In this document: positions 1 to 12,365 of the stretch, piece after piece | How the letters are laid out: each line of letters starts with the position of its first letter | How positions within the stretch are numbered: the first letter of the stretch is position 1 | Source: Hippopus hippopus | Taxonomy: Eukaryota; Mollusca; Bivalvia; Cardiida; Cardiidae | Length of the DNA stretch: 64,000 nucleotides | Assembly: GCA_946811185.2 (NCBI GenBank) | Contig: OX328101.1 | Location: 19,018,122-19,082,121, forward strand | Direction: 5' to 3' | Made by a program: the position numbers and the translations under genes | The notes under the pieces: model-generated | Told to the model about the DNA's origin: nothing | Databases searched by the model: none | Seen by the model: only the letters and a program-made list of their open reading frames with translations

Positions 1-892
1 TGCCCACTGGATAAGAGGAACTGTGATATGACTCTTATGACCATCATATAACACTAGGATGTCTCCATCATCTCTTGAAGGTAAATATTTGGTCAAATGT
101 GTTTTAATGTACCTCTCAAAAACATCACTATTTGACCAAACAGATTCAGTTACACAACCATCAGCACCTGCACTAGCACCTTCTAACAATTTATTTGAAA
201 ATCCTATCCCAGGGAAAACAAAGAAAGGGGGTATCACATTGCCAACACCGTTAGCACAGCCAATTAAAGTTGTTGTTTTTCTTCTTCCAGATGTCACTGC
301 TTGTGATTTTGAAAATTTACCACCAATGACTTTAGGGGGCTTATGTTCAGTGCTCATGCCTTTCTCATCAATGTTGTACACTCTTTGTGGTTTATCACAC
401 AAGTTGTATTTTGTCAAAATGTGTTCAAGTTCATTAAAGTAACTATCAATGGCACTTCTGGTTGCTGATCTAGCCCTAGCAACATCTAATGAACGTGGCT
501 TTTTGACTGAGTTCTGGCCATCTACTTAAAAAAGTAAATAGCCACTTTTCAGTTAGTGGGTGTTCCTTGTCCCTAAGTCCCAACTGTATAGCGTAGTCTG
601 TTGCAAGATTGATTGTCTCCTGGCGGCTATATCCATAACCAACCTCATCCATAGTTTTCAGGTGTCCTGCTAGGAGAGCCTCCTGCTCTTGGGAAAGGAG
701 AGGTGGTGGTCCAGATTTGACAGTTTCCACATCAACTTTACCAAATAATCGATCCTGCAAAGTGGAACGTGGCACACCAAAGACTCTTGTTGCTTTACAT
801 GTAGACATTTTGTCATTTTTGACAGCAAAATAGGCTTGTGTGAGTTGATCCTGATCATATTTCCTATAACCACCCCTTTCAGAGTCAGTGCA
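1..892 (-). pseudogene. pogo/Tigger-like DDE transposase, broken and cut by window edge
   Basis: Read on the minus strand, 892 to about 510 encodes a psq-type helix-turn-helix (YRKYDQDQLTQAYFAV, then VPRSTLQDRL) followed by a CENP-B-type second helix-turn-helix (EQEALLAGHL, SRQETINLATDYA, WLFTFLSRWPEL). A one-base frame change lies at about 497-515, beside a run of five T. The protein resumes in another frame with VKKPRSLDVARARSA and runs open to the window edge. That part carries two catalytic acidic motifs of the DDE endonuclease, YNIDEKG and VLYDGHKSH. The third acidic residue would lie outside the window. In this family the N-terminal part binds the transposon ends and the DDE part cuts and joins DNA. 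A T-rich tract ending in GCAG at 893-894 looks like a splice acceptor, so the first codons may lie in an upstream exon. It could be a transposon gene or a domesticated jerky/Tigger-type host gene; the frame change favours a dead transposon. Confidence 0.75.
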
Positions 893-1469
893 CTGCAAAA
901 AAGAAGAAAACAATGTGAGGATATCAAAGGCATTATATTCAACCAAAATTCAATTAGTAAACAATTAAGAAAATGGCTGTAAGAACCCTAACTTTTTTGA
1001 CACCTAATTTTATTTTGCACAGTATACTATGGAAATTTTCTGTGGGGACGCTGCTTGCATAATAAAATACTCTTGCCGTAAAACAACTTAAAACTGTAAA
1101 CAATTTGGTATTTTGCGAAAAATATTGATTTAATCAATGAGAAATTTTGGAAGTAGTAAATATATATAAAATTGCGTAGGTATACATATTTTGCATCGGT
1201 ACTTACGATTCTTATCTCCATTTTCACTTTAATGAATTCCGCTGACGTTTCTCTTGTGTTTGTAAACAAACGCGCACGTGTTGACCCGGTAGTGACGTAA
1301 TTCAACAGCGAAATCAAACTAATTCCAGGGCCGCCGAAAACTGGTAGGTGCCGAAAACATGTCGGCCGGGGATATACGGGGATCCCAAAAGGGAAACTGC
1401 TTTTACGGGGATTTATATGTTCGGGGCATATTATCCAATCAAATCGCGAGAAATTTCTTTGCAGCATAA
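893..1469. other. no gene seen; possible intron or 5' flank of the pogo-like gene
   Basis: The sequence is AT-rich with one GC-richer patch around 1260-1390. The open frames here lack codon structure or recognisable motifs. If the acceptor at 893-894 is real, part of this stretch is an intron of the pogo-like gene. Confidence 0.4.
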
Positions 1470-2093
1470 TATACTCAGTTCCATAAATAAGTGTGCACTT
1501 AATTTTCTTTTATTTCTCGTCGCATCTTTTACTGAAGACCAACAAATTTGGTATCATACTTTAGTTCCGAGTCTATAGAAAATGCCAGGCTAATCAGATT
1601 TTGACTAACAGAAAGTTTAAGTTAGGTTTTTGCAGTTTAAATGAAGGTGGTACTAAAAGTTGCAAAAGTACTCAAAGACTAAGGTAACATTAAAGTTAGG
1701 TTTTGGCCACCGCTATCGTTCAGGAATGGAATAACATTCCTGATGCAATGATTTTACGTTATGTAAGGTCTATGCAACGTTGAATAATTGCCTGTATCGA
1801 CAGCAGAGGTGGCCATACAAGATAGTGATTGAAAAATTACAAGAACTTTAAGAAAAACCTAACTTTAATGTTACCTTAGTCTTTGAGTACTTTTGCAAAT
1901 ATGGTTTTAGTACCACCTTCATTTAAACTGCAAAAACCTAACTTAAACTTTCTGTTAGTCAAAATCTGATTAGCCTGGCATTTTCTACAGACTCGGAACT
2001 AAAGTATGATACCAAATTTGTTGGTCTTCAGTAAAACATGCGACGAAAAATAAAAGAAAATTAAGTGCACACTTATTTATGGAACTGAGTATA
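1470..2093. mobile_element. fold-back Tc1/mariner-type MITE with long TIRs
   Basis: The first about 265 bp (from TATACTCAGTTCCATAAATA) recur as a near-exact reverse complement in the last about 265 bp (ending GGAACTGAGTATA). The element is flanked by TA, the target of Tc1/mariner elements. The roughly 100-bp central segment encodes a recognisable transposase C-terminus (see the separate entry at 1718-1819). This is a non-autonomous fold-back derivative that probably depended on a Tc1-like transposase in trans. Small differences between arms (for example 1660-1680 against 1895-1915) show some age. Confidence 0.85.
1718..1819 (+). pseudogene. remnant of Tc1-like transposase C-terminus inside the MITE
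   Basis: Translation from 1718 gives VQEWNNIPDAMILRYVRSM, then one in-frame stop (TGA), then a stretch ending SRGGHT. The EWNNIP motif and the short tail ending in GGHT are the usual C-terminal signature of Tc1-family transposases. The complete pseudogene at the end of this window has the same motif, REWNNIPQ, in the same place. The catalytic region is gone. The MITE was therefore probably made by internal deletion plus inversion of an autonomous element. Confidence 0.7.
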
Positions 2094-2312
2094 GTTAAAT
2101 CTGTAGACATTGCCGTTCTTTTCAGACACTATACCGCTTCGTGTATAGTGTTTGAGGTACACTGATACTCAAATTAGATCTACTCTATCACCGACAAAGA
2201 TTACTATTAACACACAAAAAGCATTGAAATTTTCACAGTAGAAAGCATCAATGTGATCATATTACCACATTCAACACGACTTCCTTTGCTTTGCAGATTA
2301 CCATTGAAATCA

Positions 2313-2364
2313 TGTGACAAAAAAGAGAAATTGCTTGTGACGAGCAATTTCTCTTTTTGCCACA
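2313..2364. repeat. family A hairpin, divergent copy
   Basis: Imperfect palindrome with arms AGAGAAATTGCT and AGCAATTTCTCT. Its layout is that of the other family A hairpins in the window. Confidence 0.6.
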
Positions 2365-4315
2365 TGTTTTCACGCATAAATTACCTTAGTGATAAGTTCA
2401 TGTTCTCACATTTTATCGGTTATTCATCTTTCGGACTGACGTGACAAAAACTCATTTCCACCTGCGTGTGTACCTGTATATAGAAGCAATATGCACGCGT
2501 ATCGAAATAGATCAGTTTACAATGTACTTTTAAAACGGTCCAATAGGTATGACGATGGCTTACCTGTACATGGAGCCCGAGATTGAATAGGCTTTATTTT
2601 CGAAATCCACGAAATCGAAATTTCAAGAAAGCACGTGGATAAAGGTTTCGTGATGACTAAATGTTTCAACTTGAAAGGAGTTACCTTGGAAACCGTGAGG
2701 GAATCATGATTTCATGATTATGACAACTTGACTTAACTAGTTTCATTCACCTCAAGTTATCCTATACCCTGCTGATAACGTTGAGTGTATATATAGATCA
2801 GCCCGCATATTCGTTTGTGCGGTCTGGAACCTGCTGGCCCCAGCTGGTCTTAGGCCTAGTACTGATAACTGTCCCCAAAGGCGAAAAATTACTTTTTGAC
2901 TGGTCGTCTCTGGGTATAGAGACGATCAAGACAAAAACAGTTTAAATCTCCGCACAGATTTTGTACGCAAGTTTGAACTCTCATAATTTCACAAATTTCG
3001 CGAATTGCGCAGTCTGACCAGGGTCGACACTTTTCGCTTTTATGATATTTTCTGTATGAAAAGTGGTCATTCTACCTTGTTATACAATTATTTTTGAACT
3101 ATCAACTTAAATTGACCTGTGCTATCGTTGATCTGTTTTCATCTAATTGATGTACGGAATTCCCAGATTGTCCCTTTTTGCGTGACGGGTCACATTTGCA
3201 TTATCCAGAATTCTGTTTAAGATTTGACAGTAGCACAAATTCTTGTTGGTTTAACCAAATACTTAGCCAATCAGAAATTGTGTTACTTTCTAAATCTAGA
3301 ATTAGACTCAAAAGTGAAATAAAGAATGTAAGGTGACTACGGACAATGGTCAAGTGAAACAACATGTGTGAGGACATAATGAGAAGTCAACAGCAAGAGA
3401 GATCAAATTGTCCGTAAAGTCCTAAACTAGTGCTCAGTAGCATAAGTTAATAAAATTTGTTTCTCAATTTTTCGAGAAAATCTTGACAAAAATTGATATT
3501 TCTTATTATTCTCCTGCAAAGATGACTCTAGAACGAAGAGGGACACAGAGATACATGTAAAGAGCAAGAGGATGGTCCGACACATTTCACAGAAATATCT
3601 TATTCTGTTTGACACGAGGTTAACATCATATGACAAGACATTGTAAACACGCTCATCAGTAAGTTGTGGGAATCGCTCAGTCGGAGTAGTCGCTGAACTT
3701 TGGTGTTGATTGTCGCAGGTTGGAATCTCAAAGGTGGCTTTTTAAATTTATTGTCATTATTATTATTATTATTATCAGTATTATTATTAATAATATTGTT
3801 GTTGTTGTTCTTGTTTTGTTTGTGATTTCTGCCCAAACAAAGTGTAAACCTCCACGCCATGATGATTTTTCGTACGAAATATCAGCTTTCATAAATTAAG
3901 AAAAAAACGCCAACACTAAAGAAATTCAGTTGAGTTTTTAGCCGACCTTTCGCTATTCGGCTTCCTAGGGGACATAAAACAAAACAACAACACCAACAAC
4001 AGTTTTTTGTTTGAAACATTAATTTTTGGTCAAAATCTATTTATTGAAGCTTTATGAATGCTTGTCATAGTATATCAAAATTTCCAGCACATATTGATCA
4101 AAAGAAAAGGCAAGAATTTTGCGAAGGACTCTTTATTTCCAAATCCCGTCTGTTTTATTACATTTCCTATACGAGGAAAGGCCATGATAAAACCCCAAAC
4201 CATCCCTCTAACTCATAAACCTTTGAAACAAATTTATAGCAGACGAATTTGAAAACATTTGTTAAAATTGACATAACGGACTTCAATAAAGTTTACTGCA
4301 TGGCTGTGTGTGACA
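2365..4315. other. no gene seen; microsatellite and weak repeat matches
   Basis: No coding region with family motifs was found. It contains ATT and TTG microsatellites at about 3752-3810. At about 3265-3300 a segment (AGCCAATCAGAAATTGTGTTACTTTCTAAAT) matches half of the hairpin at 52371-52440 and is probably a decayed copy. Confidence 0.5.
3752..3810. repeat. ATT/TTG microsatellite
   Basis: A run of ATT-type triplets is followed by TTG triplets. On the minus strand it would read as poly-Asn, which is not evidence of a gene. Confidence 0.9.
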
Positions 4316-4372
4316 CATTGTGATAAAAGTAGAAATTGCTCGTTACAAGCAATTTTTACTTTTATCACAATG
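4316..4372. repeat. family A hairpin, divergent copy
   Basis: Inverted repeat running from CATTGTGATAAAAGTAGAAA to its near-complement ending TTTATCACAATG. Confidence 0.7.
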
Positions 4373-5373
4373 TGTTTAAAAGTCGTCTGCGGTTGACGAT
4401 AACAGTCGTTTGTGAGAGATAATGATCAAATGTGATAGAATCCAGAGTACCAAACGACAATTTTGGTAAAATCTCGGTCAGTAATTAACAAACGCTTCTC
4501 GTTCTAACAATTCTCAAAAGGTATTGATCTGTATAAGAACAATGAAAATAATCTGTGAAACGTGCATTAGGCCTAACAAAAAAGTATCTGTGTTTAGGTT
4601 TTCGGTCCCAGATGCTGTAGGTAGCGTAGATAGGGTTTTCTTTTTTTTTTTCCAGAAACTTTTTACATGGACTATGTACTGAAATCCCCCCCCCCCCCCA
4701 AAAAAAAAAAAAAATCTTTTTTCAATCGTAGTATAAAAAGTTTAGGATCGGCAGCATTTTCTAGGTAGGGTCGGGAAACCCAAAACGCAGATGTTTTTTT
4801 TAGGCCTTACGCGATTTCCCTTTTTCGTTTTATATAAAAGAATTGATCGAAACCTGTTAAAAGATACATCTATAATCGTTTTCAGCCAGTTTTAAACCCA
4901 TTTCATCTCTGTTTTATGAAACTATTATCATTCTTTGTATCTTCATGCCAAATATTGCCCCTGACAGTTGCACGGTTGCACAGATTAGGAAATGCATTTC
5001 ATTTTCTTTGGGCCATCAAAGAAATCACTGCTGTCAATTCCAATTTGGCATGGAAGATAAATCTCTTGAGTTTCTTTATCCCTTACATCTATAGTTTATC
5101 TGTGTTTACACAGCTGACTAAATTTTGAACCACTGGACACACTATCAAGTTGTAATAGCGTTTTCTCTATTTGGCTGCAAGGATGTATCTTTAATCCTTT
5201 TCTTTACAATCCCGCGTTTTAGGGACCCTGAAAGAGTAAGATAAATATTGAAAACATTTTCTGTAACTAGTATGTTCTCATTTTTCCAGAACGTCGTTTT
5301 CTTCTTTTCAAAGACAAATAACAACATTCAAGTTTTCGAATCATAATGATTCATCAATCATAATAATAATAAT
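4373..5373. other. no gene seen; homopolymer tract at 4684-4714
   Basis: AT-rich DNA with a C-run followed directly by an A-run at 4684-4714. No family motif was recognised in any frame. Confidence 0.5.
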
Positions 5374-5634
5374 GGCCTGCAAAACGCGCAAAGGGGCATT
5401 CGGATATTTGCGTAAAGTGTCGTCTCGGATCAGTCTGCGCAGTCCACGCAGGCTGATCCAAGACGGCACTTTACGACTATATTAACTTTTGTTCAACAGT
5501 ACACTTGCACAAAACAGAATATTACATAAGAGCAGAAAGTCTAGTTTCGGATAAGTCTGCGCGAAGTGCGCATTCTGATCCGAGACGACACTTTACGCAA
5601 ATGTCCGAAAGACCTTTTTCGCATGTTGCAGGCC
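5374..5634. mobile_element. MITE with long imperfect TIRs (family D)
   Basis: Starts GGCCTGCAAAACGCGCAAAG and ends CGCATGTTGCAGGCC. The inner arms (TTGCGTAAAGTGTCGTCTCG near 5410 and CGAGACGACACTTTACGCAA near 5581) are exact reverse complements. Each arm also carries a smaller palindrome around CTGCGCAG. I recall this GTGTCGTC/GACGACAC palindrome type as abundant in bivalve genomes; that is memory, not a search. Confidence 0.8.
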
Positions 5635-6205
5635 ATATATGGTCAGCAAACATTTTCAATTTGTTATACGCAAAAATAGTGCCGTGTGGTTAAAGGGTTT
5701 AAGACCTTAAAAACGGCGATTCCCTTTCAAAATCAATACTCGCATGCTTAAAGGTTACAAATCTCTCCTTGGCAAGTGTTAGACGGTAAATACTGATTTA
5801 ATTGATCGTCTTTTTATGTCATCGATGTCTATTTCTAGCTACCATCCACAAGTGATGACGTCACATTGGCATTCCAACCCATTACCATATAAAAACGCAG
5901 TTTTCTCACTCCCTCTCCCACTTACGGAAGATAGTCTTGACCTTACGAAAAAGTACGGTTAGGCTCACCTGGGAAAAGCTACCGCTTCTTTTCTAAAATT
6001 TGTTTTTCATTACTACTTGATGTAAAGACATTTCCATTGCAACATCTCTTTACTGTGTAATGTTATAGTGGTATAAGTATATCCTGTACGGTGATTGGTT
6101 AATATTCTGTACTAAACGACAAAATTTTAGACTGGTCCATATTGGGAGCGTTTTGTAGATGATAAATGTTGCTTTTAATTAAGGGACTTGCTCTTTTAAA
6201 GGACA
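5635..6205. other. no gene seen
   Basis: AT-rich sequence without recognisable coding or repeat structure, apart from probable flanks of the family A element that follows. Confidence 0.4.
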
Positions 6206-6272
6206 GAAAACATCTTGGGAAAAGGAGAAAATGTTGGTTACCGGCATTTTCTCCTTATCCTACAATGTTTTC
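6206..6272. repeat. family A hairpin
   Basis: Palindrome with arms GGGAAAAGGAGAAAATG and CATTTTCTCCTTATCC, bordered by GAAAACAT and ATGTTTTC. Confidence 0.85.
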
Positions 6273-7096
6273 AAAAGCTCTCTTTTTCAGGGTTGTTTCA
6301 TTACGGGTTTGTTTTGTAAAGTGTTACCTTATTAGCACCTTACAAGTTTGCAAATAACAGGCACCTTTATGACTATACTCATAAGATACATGTATGTAAA
6401 ATTACCATAAATGAAGGTTTGATATAAGAGTACATGTGAGTGCCTCTATCGAGCAATACCTTCTTTTCTAACAATGCTTTTAAGTTGGTACCACCAGCAT
6501 GGGAAAAGAAGGCGTGTGTTGGATTCAATGAATTGTTTATGAGAGTCAAGTGCCATGATGTTATTTTCCATTTACCCTCTTGAAACGATCAACAGCAAGG
6601 GGGAATTTACTGGTTCTGAAAAGTCTGTAATTTTGTTAAAGTTACGTTCTCCCGTTCCTTAGCAACAAAAACACCCACTGCAGAAAAGTGTCTATGGTTC
6701 TAAATGACAACAAACATACGCCTCTTGGATGGTTACAACTTCTGGCGGGACAGGCTGGGGGTATTTTAATAAGAGATCGAAACCATGTTGATTAATTAGT
6801 TAATCTATTTTCATTGTTTCAATGGACAAATATTTTTCTAGCGTGATCACGTTCTATTTGTACTGCCTCTTTACTGTTTGGCATTCCTATTTTTATTTCC
6901 TTCTTAATTTTTTGAATTATTCTAGTTTTTTTTTCCCCAGAGATTTATTGCGATGATTTCCCACGGCATCATAACTTCTCCAGAGAATTATTGCTCATAC
7001 AACTTAATTTTCAATGAAATACTGTTACTTTCAGTTACCTTATTCTTTTGCCATGCAATCTCTTATTTTACGTCTAATAAGGAGAGAGCATATAAA
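6273..7096. other. no gene seen
   Basis: AT-rich unique sequence. No coding motifs found. Confidence 0.4.
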
Positions 7097-7154
7097 ACAT
7101 TGAGGGAAAAGGAGAAAATGCTGGTAACCAGCATTTTCTCCTTTTCCCACAATA
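7097..7154. repeat. family A hairpin, near-perfect
   Basis: Arms GGGAAAAGGAGAAAATGCTGG and its exact complement, centred near 7125. The outer part of the family A unit ends near 7255 with AAAGAGTTAA. Confidence 0.9.
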
Positions 7155-7925
7155 TTTATTATCCTTTCACGGACAACTCACATCATTTGAGCCACATTTA
7201 CATTGTCCTCTATAAAAACTTTGAATTTGGACAAGTCTGAAATTTTGTTGTTTGATAAAGAGTTAACGTTCTTCGCTCATTTTCAAAATCAAAGCGCCGA
7301 AGTTCCGAGCGGCCGGTTGACTTGTGAAATCGAATACTTATAGTGGGCCTACAATTTTTGAGCAGACTGAAACATTTCTCTAATACACTTTATGATAAAA
7401 TAACACGTTGTTTGAGACTACGTTGCTCTAGAACATTGCCTGCTTACTGACGTATTACATCAAATGAGTAACGTAATTCTTACCAAATGCAAAGTTTCAA
7501 TAAAGCATCAGAACTGAGAGGCACGTCTCATCAGCTGCTCGATTATATACATTGTCCATGTGGCCATCATACATAAAACAGAAAACTTCTTTGCGAGCAA
7601 CTTCTGAAACAAACTTGCAACAGAAGAATTCCACAGAATTCTTGTACGATATGCCTAATTTCGACAAATTCATGTTTAGCTCACAATAACATGTAAAAAC
7701 CAGTGGCGTTGCTTACCCAAAATAAACCGCAGGTATTATCCGAAGCGCGAAGTGCCGAGCGGAGGGAGGAGGATTTTCTCGAGGGTCTCCTCTGAAAATC
7801 TTTGAATTGTAGAAGCTATTTGGGGGCGGCCTCTGGTGACGCTTTTGACTAAATTGTCTTTCCATCCTTATTCATTTAATTATTTATTTATTTGGCAAAA
7901 TAAAAGCGTTTTAGCGTACAGGCAG
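7155..7925. other. no gene seen
   Basis: Mostly AT-rich sequence; the first 100 bp are the right flank of the family A element. Nothing else recognised. Confidence 0.4.
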
Positions 7926-7929
7926 CTAC

Positions 7930-8580
7930 CCTCTGGAAGCTTTCAAGGGAAACTAAGCTTTATGGCTAAGTACAGGGAGATTTCTAAAGTTTTCTCTATA
8001 TAAGCCCATGTAAAATTTGTGACCCCTGGGGTGGGGTCAAATTTGACCCCAGGGCTATAATTTGGGCACTCTTGGTAGAGGCTCAATAGTGTAGCCACAT
8101 GCAAAAGTTGGTAGCCCCAGGCGTTGTGGCTAGGTAAAGGAAGATTTCTAAAGTTTTCTCTATATAAGCCCATGTAAAACTTGTGACCCCCGGGGCGGGG
8201 CCAGTTTTAACCCCAGGGCTACAATTTGAAGAAACTTGATAAAGGTCTACTAGATAAAGCTACATGCCAAATTTGGTAGCCCTAGGCCTTATGGTTTCAG
8301 ACAAGAAGATTTTCAAAGATTTCCAATATTGTTTTAGCTTTGTTGCCATGGCAACCAGGGTTCTTGAAGGAATCAAATTTTTTCAAGAAATTCTGAAAAG
8401 GACTATTGCAGGATCATTTATGTGAAGTTTCGTCAAAATTGGATGGGTAGTTTCAGAGAAGAAGATGTTTGAAATAAAAGTTAACGCACTCACGGACGAA
8501 AGGACGGACGCACGCACACACGACGGATACCGGGCCACGACATAAGCCCGCTCGCCTTTGGCCAGTGGAGCTAACAATGC
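7930..8580. repeat. tandem dispersed repeat, bivalve type
   Basis: Two units of about 185 bp start near 7965 and 8135. They share AGATTTCTAAAGTTTTCTCT, then ATATAAGCCCATGTAAAA, then a GACCCC-rich segment and a TGGTAGCCC segment. A third, shorter part follows to about 8340. The block ends with GGACGGACGCACGCA-type sequence and CGACATAAGCCCGCTCGCC. I recall repeats with this wording as widespread in bivalve genomes (memory, not a search). Confidence 0.75.
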
Positions 8581-8665
8581 TCTTTACGTGCCACATTGTC
8601 ATCAAAAGTTGTCCAGTGCAAGGTGCCAAAAGTCATCTGCTAGAGGCAATGAGGTAAAAATGGAT

Positions 8666-8912
8666 CTGAGCCGCACTCTGAGAAAAGGGGGTCTTTTTCC
8701 GTGATGCTTTAAAGCAAGTAAGTCATCGCATAATCATGGATCAATATAATCCGTTTTGTCTAAAATCCGACCGAATCATGAGGTAAAATAGTCCTTGGAA
8801 ATGTAAGAAGTTTACAAGTCTTAAAACGTTTCGACCCGTGTCAGCCTGTGAAATCGTGCAGGCTGTACTTTTTGTAGAGCAGTAAACCCCCTTTTCACAT
8901 AGCATGCCTCAG
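8666..8912. mobile_element. family C MITE, degraded copy
   Basis: Begins AGCCGCACTCTGAGAAAAGG and ends CCCCCTTTTCACATAGCATG, an inverted pair like the other family C copies. The central palindrome (GTCAGCCTG ... CAGGCTG) is decayed. Confidence 0.65.
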
Positions 8913-10090
8913 TTATATGACATTTTAAATGTTACATATACGATAACCACATAGGTGAACGATAAGTTTTTTTGGAAAATGCTGAAAAAGCTACAAATTC
9001 ATCAATTCATAAAGTGCAAATGAAGAAAAGAGGCTTTTGGTTGTCCAAAAATCGTGATCTCACAAAGTCCCTAAAACTCTGACCTATGTAACCATGTCTG
9101 CCATATACGTCTCCTAGCTGTTGTAGCAAACGAGGTATGACCAGAAGTGTAGGAGGTCAGTATAGATTGACAGTTCCGGCATTTGACATTTAGGTCAATC
9201 CGACTAAAGTGCACTACGAGTAAAGTACGTTTCATAAGGGTACATAATACGGCGACCTCTTTCCCCGACTTTCTGAAATATTCTGTTTTTGTTTTTAATA
9301 TGGCCAACAAAGCTCAGCCAATCAGTAAAGCCGTTTCAGAAAGCGTTCTAATCTTTCCTCAAGAAAAAAGTCTTGAGAGTTGGCCTGTGAATTTAGTATA
9401 GAATGGTTGGTGAATACAGACCGTTGTTGTATCTTAATTAACCTGTGCAGGGACGCAGCACGACATAATTCCACCATAAATCATAATCAAAGCTTTTGAT
9501 GACGATCATAAAACGAATACTGCTTTCTACCAAATATCACAGGGCAAAGAATACATTTCAATGTCTGAACAAGAATAAAGCGCAGTTGCAATAAATGACT
9601 AGCTTTACAAGAATAAGTTAAAAGTGCACCAACTAAGGTAGAGTACATCATATTCGGCAGTCGACGGCAACTCAAATGATGCATTTTTTTACAAAGTGGC
9701 AAAATGTACTAAGGTACTTTCTAGATATTGTTTCAAATCTCACAGAACACAATGTAAGATAACTGCGGTTTGCAACATCTATGTAGGAGATGCAACCTGA
9801 AACATCTGTCAAGAAAAGCCCCGGAAAAAGGACGTTATTGTTCTGCCGCTTTGTTGTGAAAAAAGAAATAAAACGCAGTCATTTTGTAAGGCGTGGTCTA
9901 TATTAAATATAGCACATACAAAACCTGTGCACATAATTGGTACAAATACAGCAGCTTACGACAAGCTTAATTTGAATTATATTTGGTGTCAACCAAAGCA
10001 AAAAAACGCTTTTTAAATCCTAAAATTTATATGGACATGTTCTTTAAAAAATGCTCAAGCGTTTTTAAGAGAGTTATCGATTGCGCATAA
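8913..10090. other. no gene seen
   Basis: AT-rich sequence between a MITE and a LINE. No coding motif or repeat family recognised. Confidence 0.4.
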
Positions 10091-11875
10091 CATATAATAG
10101 GTGCAAAGTAATTAAACAGTTAAAGTCATGGAAGGCTCCAGGTAGTGATGAATTACTGAATTCGTATTTTAAAGAAATGTTTGATATCATTTTACCGTAG
10201 TTGTGTGATTTATTTAATGCTATTCTAGATTCAGGATCCTACCCTAGTGTGTGAGCAGAAGGTATTGTAATCCCGATTTTTAAGAAGGGAGATCCCAAAC
10301 ATTGTTCCTAATTATAGAGGTATTACACTCCTCCGTAACTTTAGTAAATTTTTTACCGGTGTATTACAAAACAATAAGTAAATGGAGTAACGAAAATAAC
10401 ATAATAAATGATGCTAAGTTTAGATTCAGGGAAAAAATGTCTACAGTCGACGCTACTTTTGTTTTAAATTCAGTCATTCATAAATTCATAGGTGAAAAGA
10501 AACGACTATATTGCGCGTTTATTGACTTTAAAAGAGCGTTTGACAGTATTAATAGAAATCTTTTATGGTTTAAGTTGGATAAACTTGGATTAAATGACAA
10601 AATTCTACGTATCGTTCAAAACATGTATTCGAAAATAAAAGCAAAAGTTCGTAAAGGCAATGTATACTCTGATTTCTCCGACAACAATGTGTCTTTTGCA
10701 AGGAGAAAAAATGTCGCCGATTTTATTTTCATTTTTCCATGAGGATGTAGAATTATATTTACAGGAATTCGACGGAGATGGTATTGAAATTATTGATATG
10801 ATTATAACCCTATGACTTTTTGCTGATGATATAGTTATTTTGGCAAAATCACCCTCTGAATTACAAAATAAATTGAATAAGTTGAAAGATTATTGGGAAT
10901 TATACGATTTAAAGGTTAACTGAAGAAACAAAAATAGCTGTTTTTAGAAAACGAGGGCAGATAAAAGTAAATGAAAAATGGTGGTATGGCGGCGAGCCAA
11001 TAGAAATCGTTGACAAATTCAATTATTTGGGTACTGTCTTTTACTATACTGGTAATTTTAGCACTAATTTTTAATTCATTCAAGGTGAAGCTTTAAAGAC
11101 ATTAAATGTATTTATGTTTAAGATTAAAGAATCTGGGCTTTCTCCTGATATCATGATACAGTTATTTGATTCCTTCGTTGGTTCAATTTTAAACTATGGC
11201 AGTGAAGTTTGGGGTTTTCCAAAACAAATCAGTTAGAACATGTACATATAAAATTTCTCAAGAGGTTATTATATGTTAAAAGAGGTACCTCAAATCAAGC
11301 AGTTTACGGAGAAACAGGCAGAATGCCACTATACTTTACTCGTGATAAACGCTTACTTAAATATTGGTTTAGGGTGGTAAATATTGACATTAATGGAAAA
11401 AATATAATACTTTCGAAAGTTAACACAATGTTAAAAGCAGATCTCGAATCTGGAAAATCAAACTGGCTTTCTTATATAAAAGATTTATTAGAACGCCATG
11501 GATTCGCGGATGTTTGGCTTGACCCTTATAGTTTAAATGCAAACAGTTTCCTCTGTACTTTTGAACAACGTGTTTTAGACTGTTTCAAACAAACTTGGCA
11601 TGAAAATATGGAGAAAACTGAATCACCATACTTATACAAGCATTTCAAAATAGACTCTGGCACTGAAAAATATTTAAAAAATTTACCTAAAGAATTAAGA
11701 ATTTGGCTTTCTAAATTATATATGTCATCTCATAATTTAAACATAGAAGCAGGACGATATGGGAGGGTTAAAAATATAACAAGTGAAAGGTATTGTTTGA
11801 AATGTAATATCATGATATTGAGGATGAGTACCATTTTATTTTAATCTCCCCGTTGTACACGGAATTGAGAAATAC
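10090..11875 (+). pseudogene. broken reverse transcriptase of a 5'-truncated LINE
   Basis: Several frames together give a non-LTR reverse transcriptase. In order: SWKAPGSD near 10130, IPIFKKGDP near 10275, NYRGITLL near 10310, AFIDFKRAFDSI (motif with the first catalytic Asp) near 10520, the FADD catalytic box at 10819-10830, KFNYLGT near 11020, SILNYGSEVWG near 11190, and a C-terminal cysteine motif YCLKCN near 11795. At least five stops or frame changes break it, including a TGA directly before LFADD. The endonuclease domain is absent, as expected for 5' truncation during reverse transcription. The family belongs to the CR1/L2/Jockey-like group; which one cannot be settled by eye. Confidence 0.85.
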
Positions 11876-12365
11876 ATATATAAAGAAATACTACACACAC
11901 ACACAAAAAAAACAAGTTTTATAAAATGTTGTACTTTAATGTCATCAGAAAACCACAATGAAATAAAAAAGTTAGCAATATTTGTAAAAAAGGCCTTATC
12001 GCTAAGAAATCTATCGTAGGTCCTACAGTATCTTTAACAAGTTCATTCTAAAAAGAAAACATTTTCGTCCAGTAACGATAGCGTTAATTTGTTACAACTT
12101 CCATTTGAGTATTATTCCATTATTCTTCAGTATTATTCTTCGATGTGATTGATGTTTCTCTGTGCACATGTTTTTGTCAACATGTAACGACACGTCTTTA
12201 GTATTGTATGTTATCGAACATTTCATATTCCTTTTCTTTGCAAATTTGTTTTATAATACTTATGAATCAACCCATGATCGATCGTGACTATTGTTATTAT
12301 ATGTCATTGTTGTATTTTCGTGATGAGGTATTGTATGTACAGGTCGTAATAAAGCTATGTCTATG
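11876..12365 (+). mobile_element. 3' end of the LINE
   Basis: Decayed coding tail and 3' untranslated region ending near TAATAAAGCTATGTCTATGT. This looks like a LINE 3' terminus with a polyadenylation-type AATAAA. The exact end and any target-site duplication could not be fixed by eye. Confidence 0.55.

Noticed and set aside
59..442. 127-codon frame on the plus strand at the left edge
   Set aside because: It is antisense to the DDE region of the pogo-like transposase, which carries the catalytic motifs.
3600..3860. Asn-rich protein on the minus strand
   Set aside because: The poly-Asn stretch is the translation of an ATT microsatellite.
10302..11844. Two separate genes from the longer LINE frames
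   Set aside because: Motif order across frames shows they are pieces of one reverse transcriptase, interrupted by stops and frame changes.
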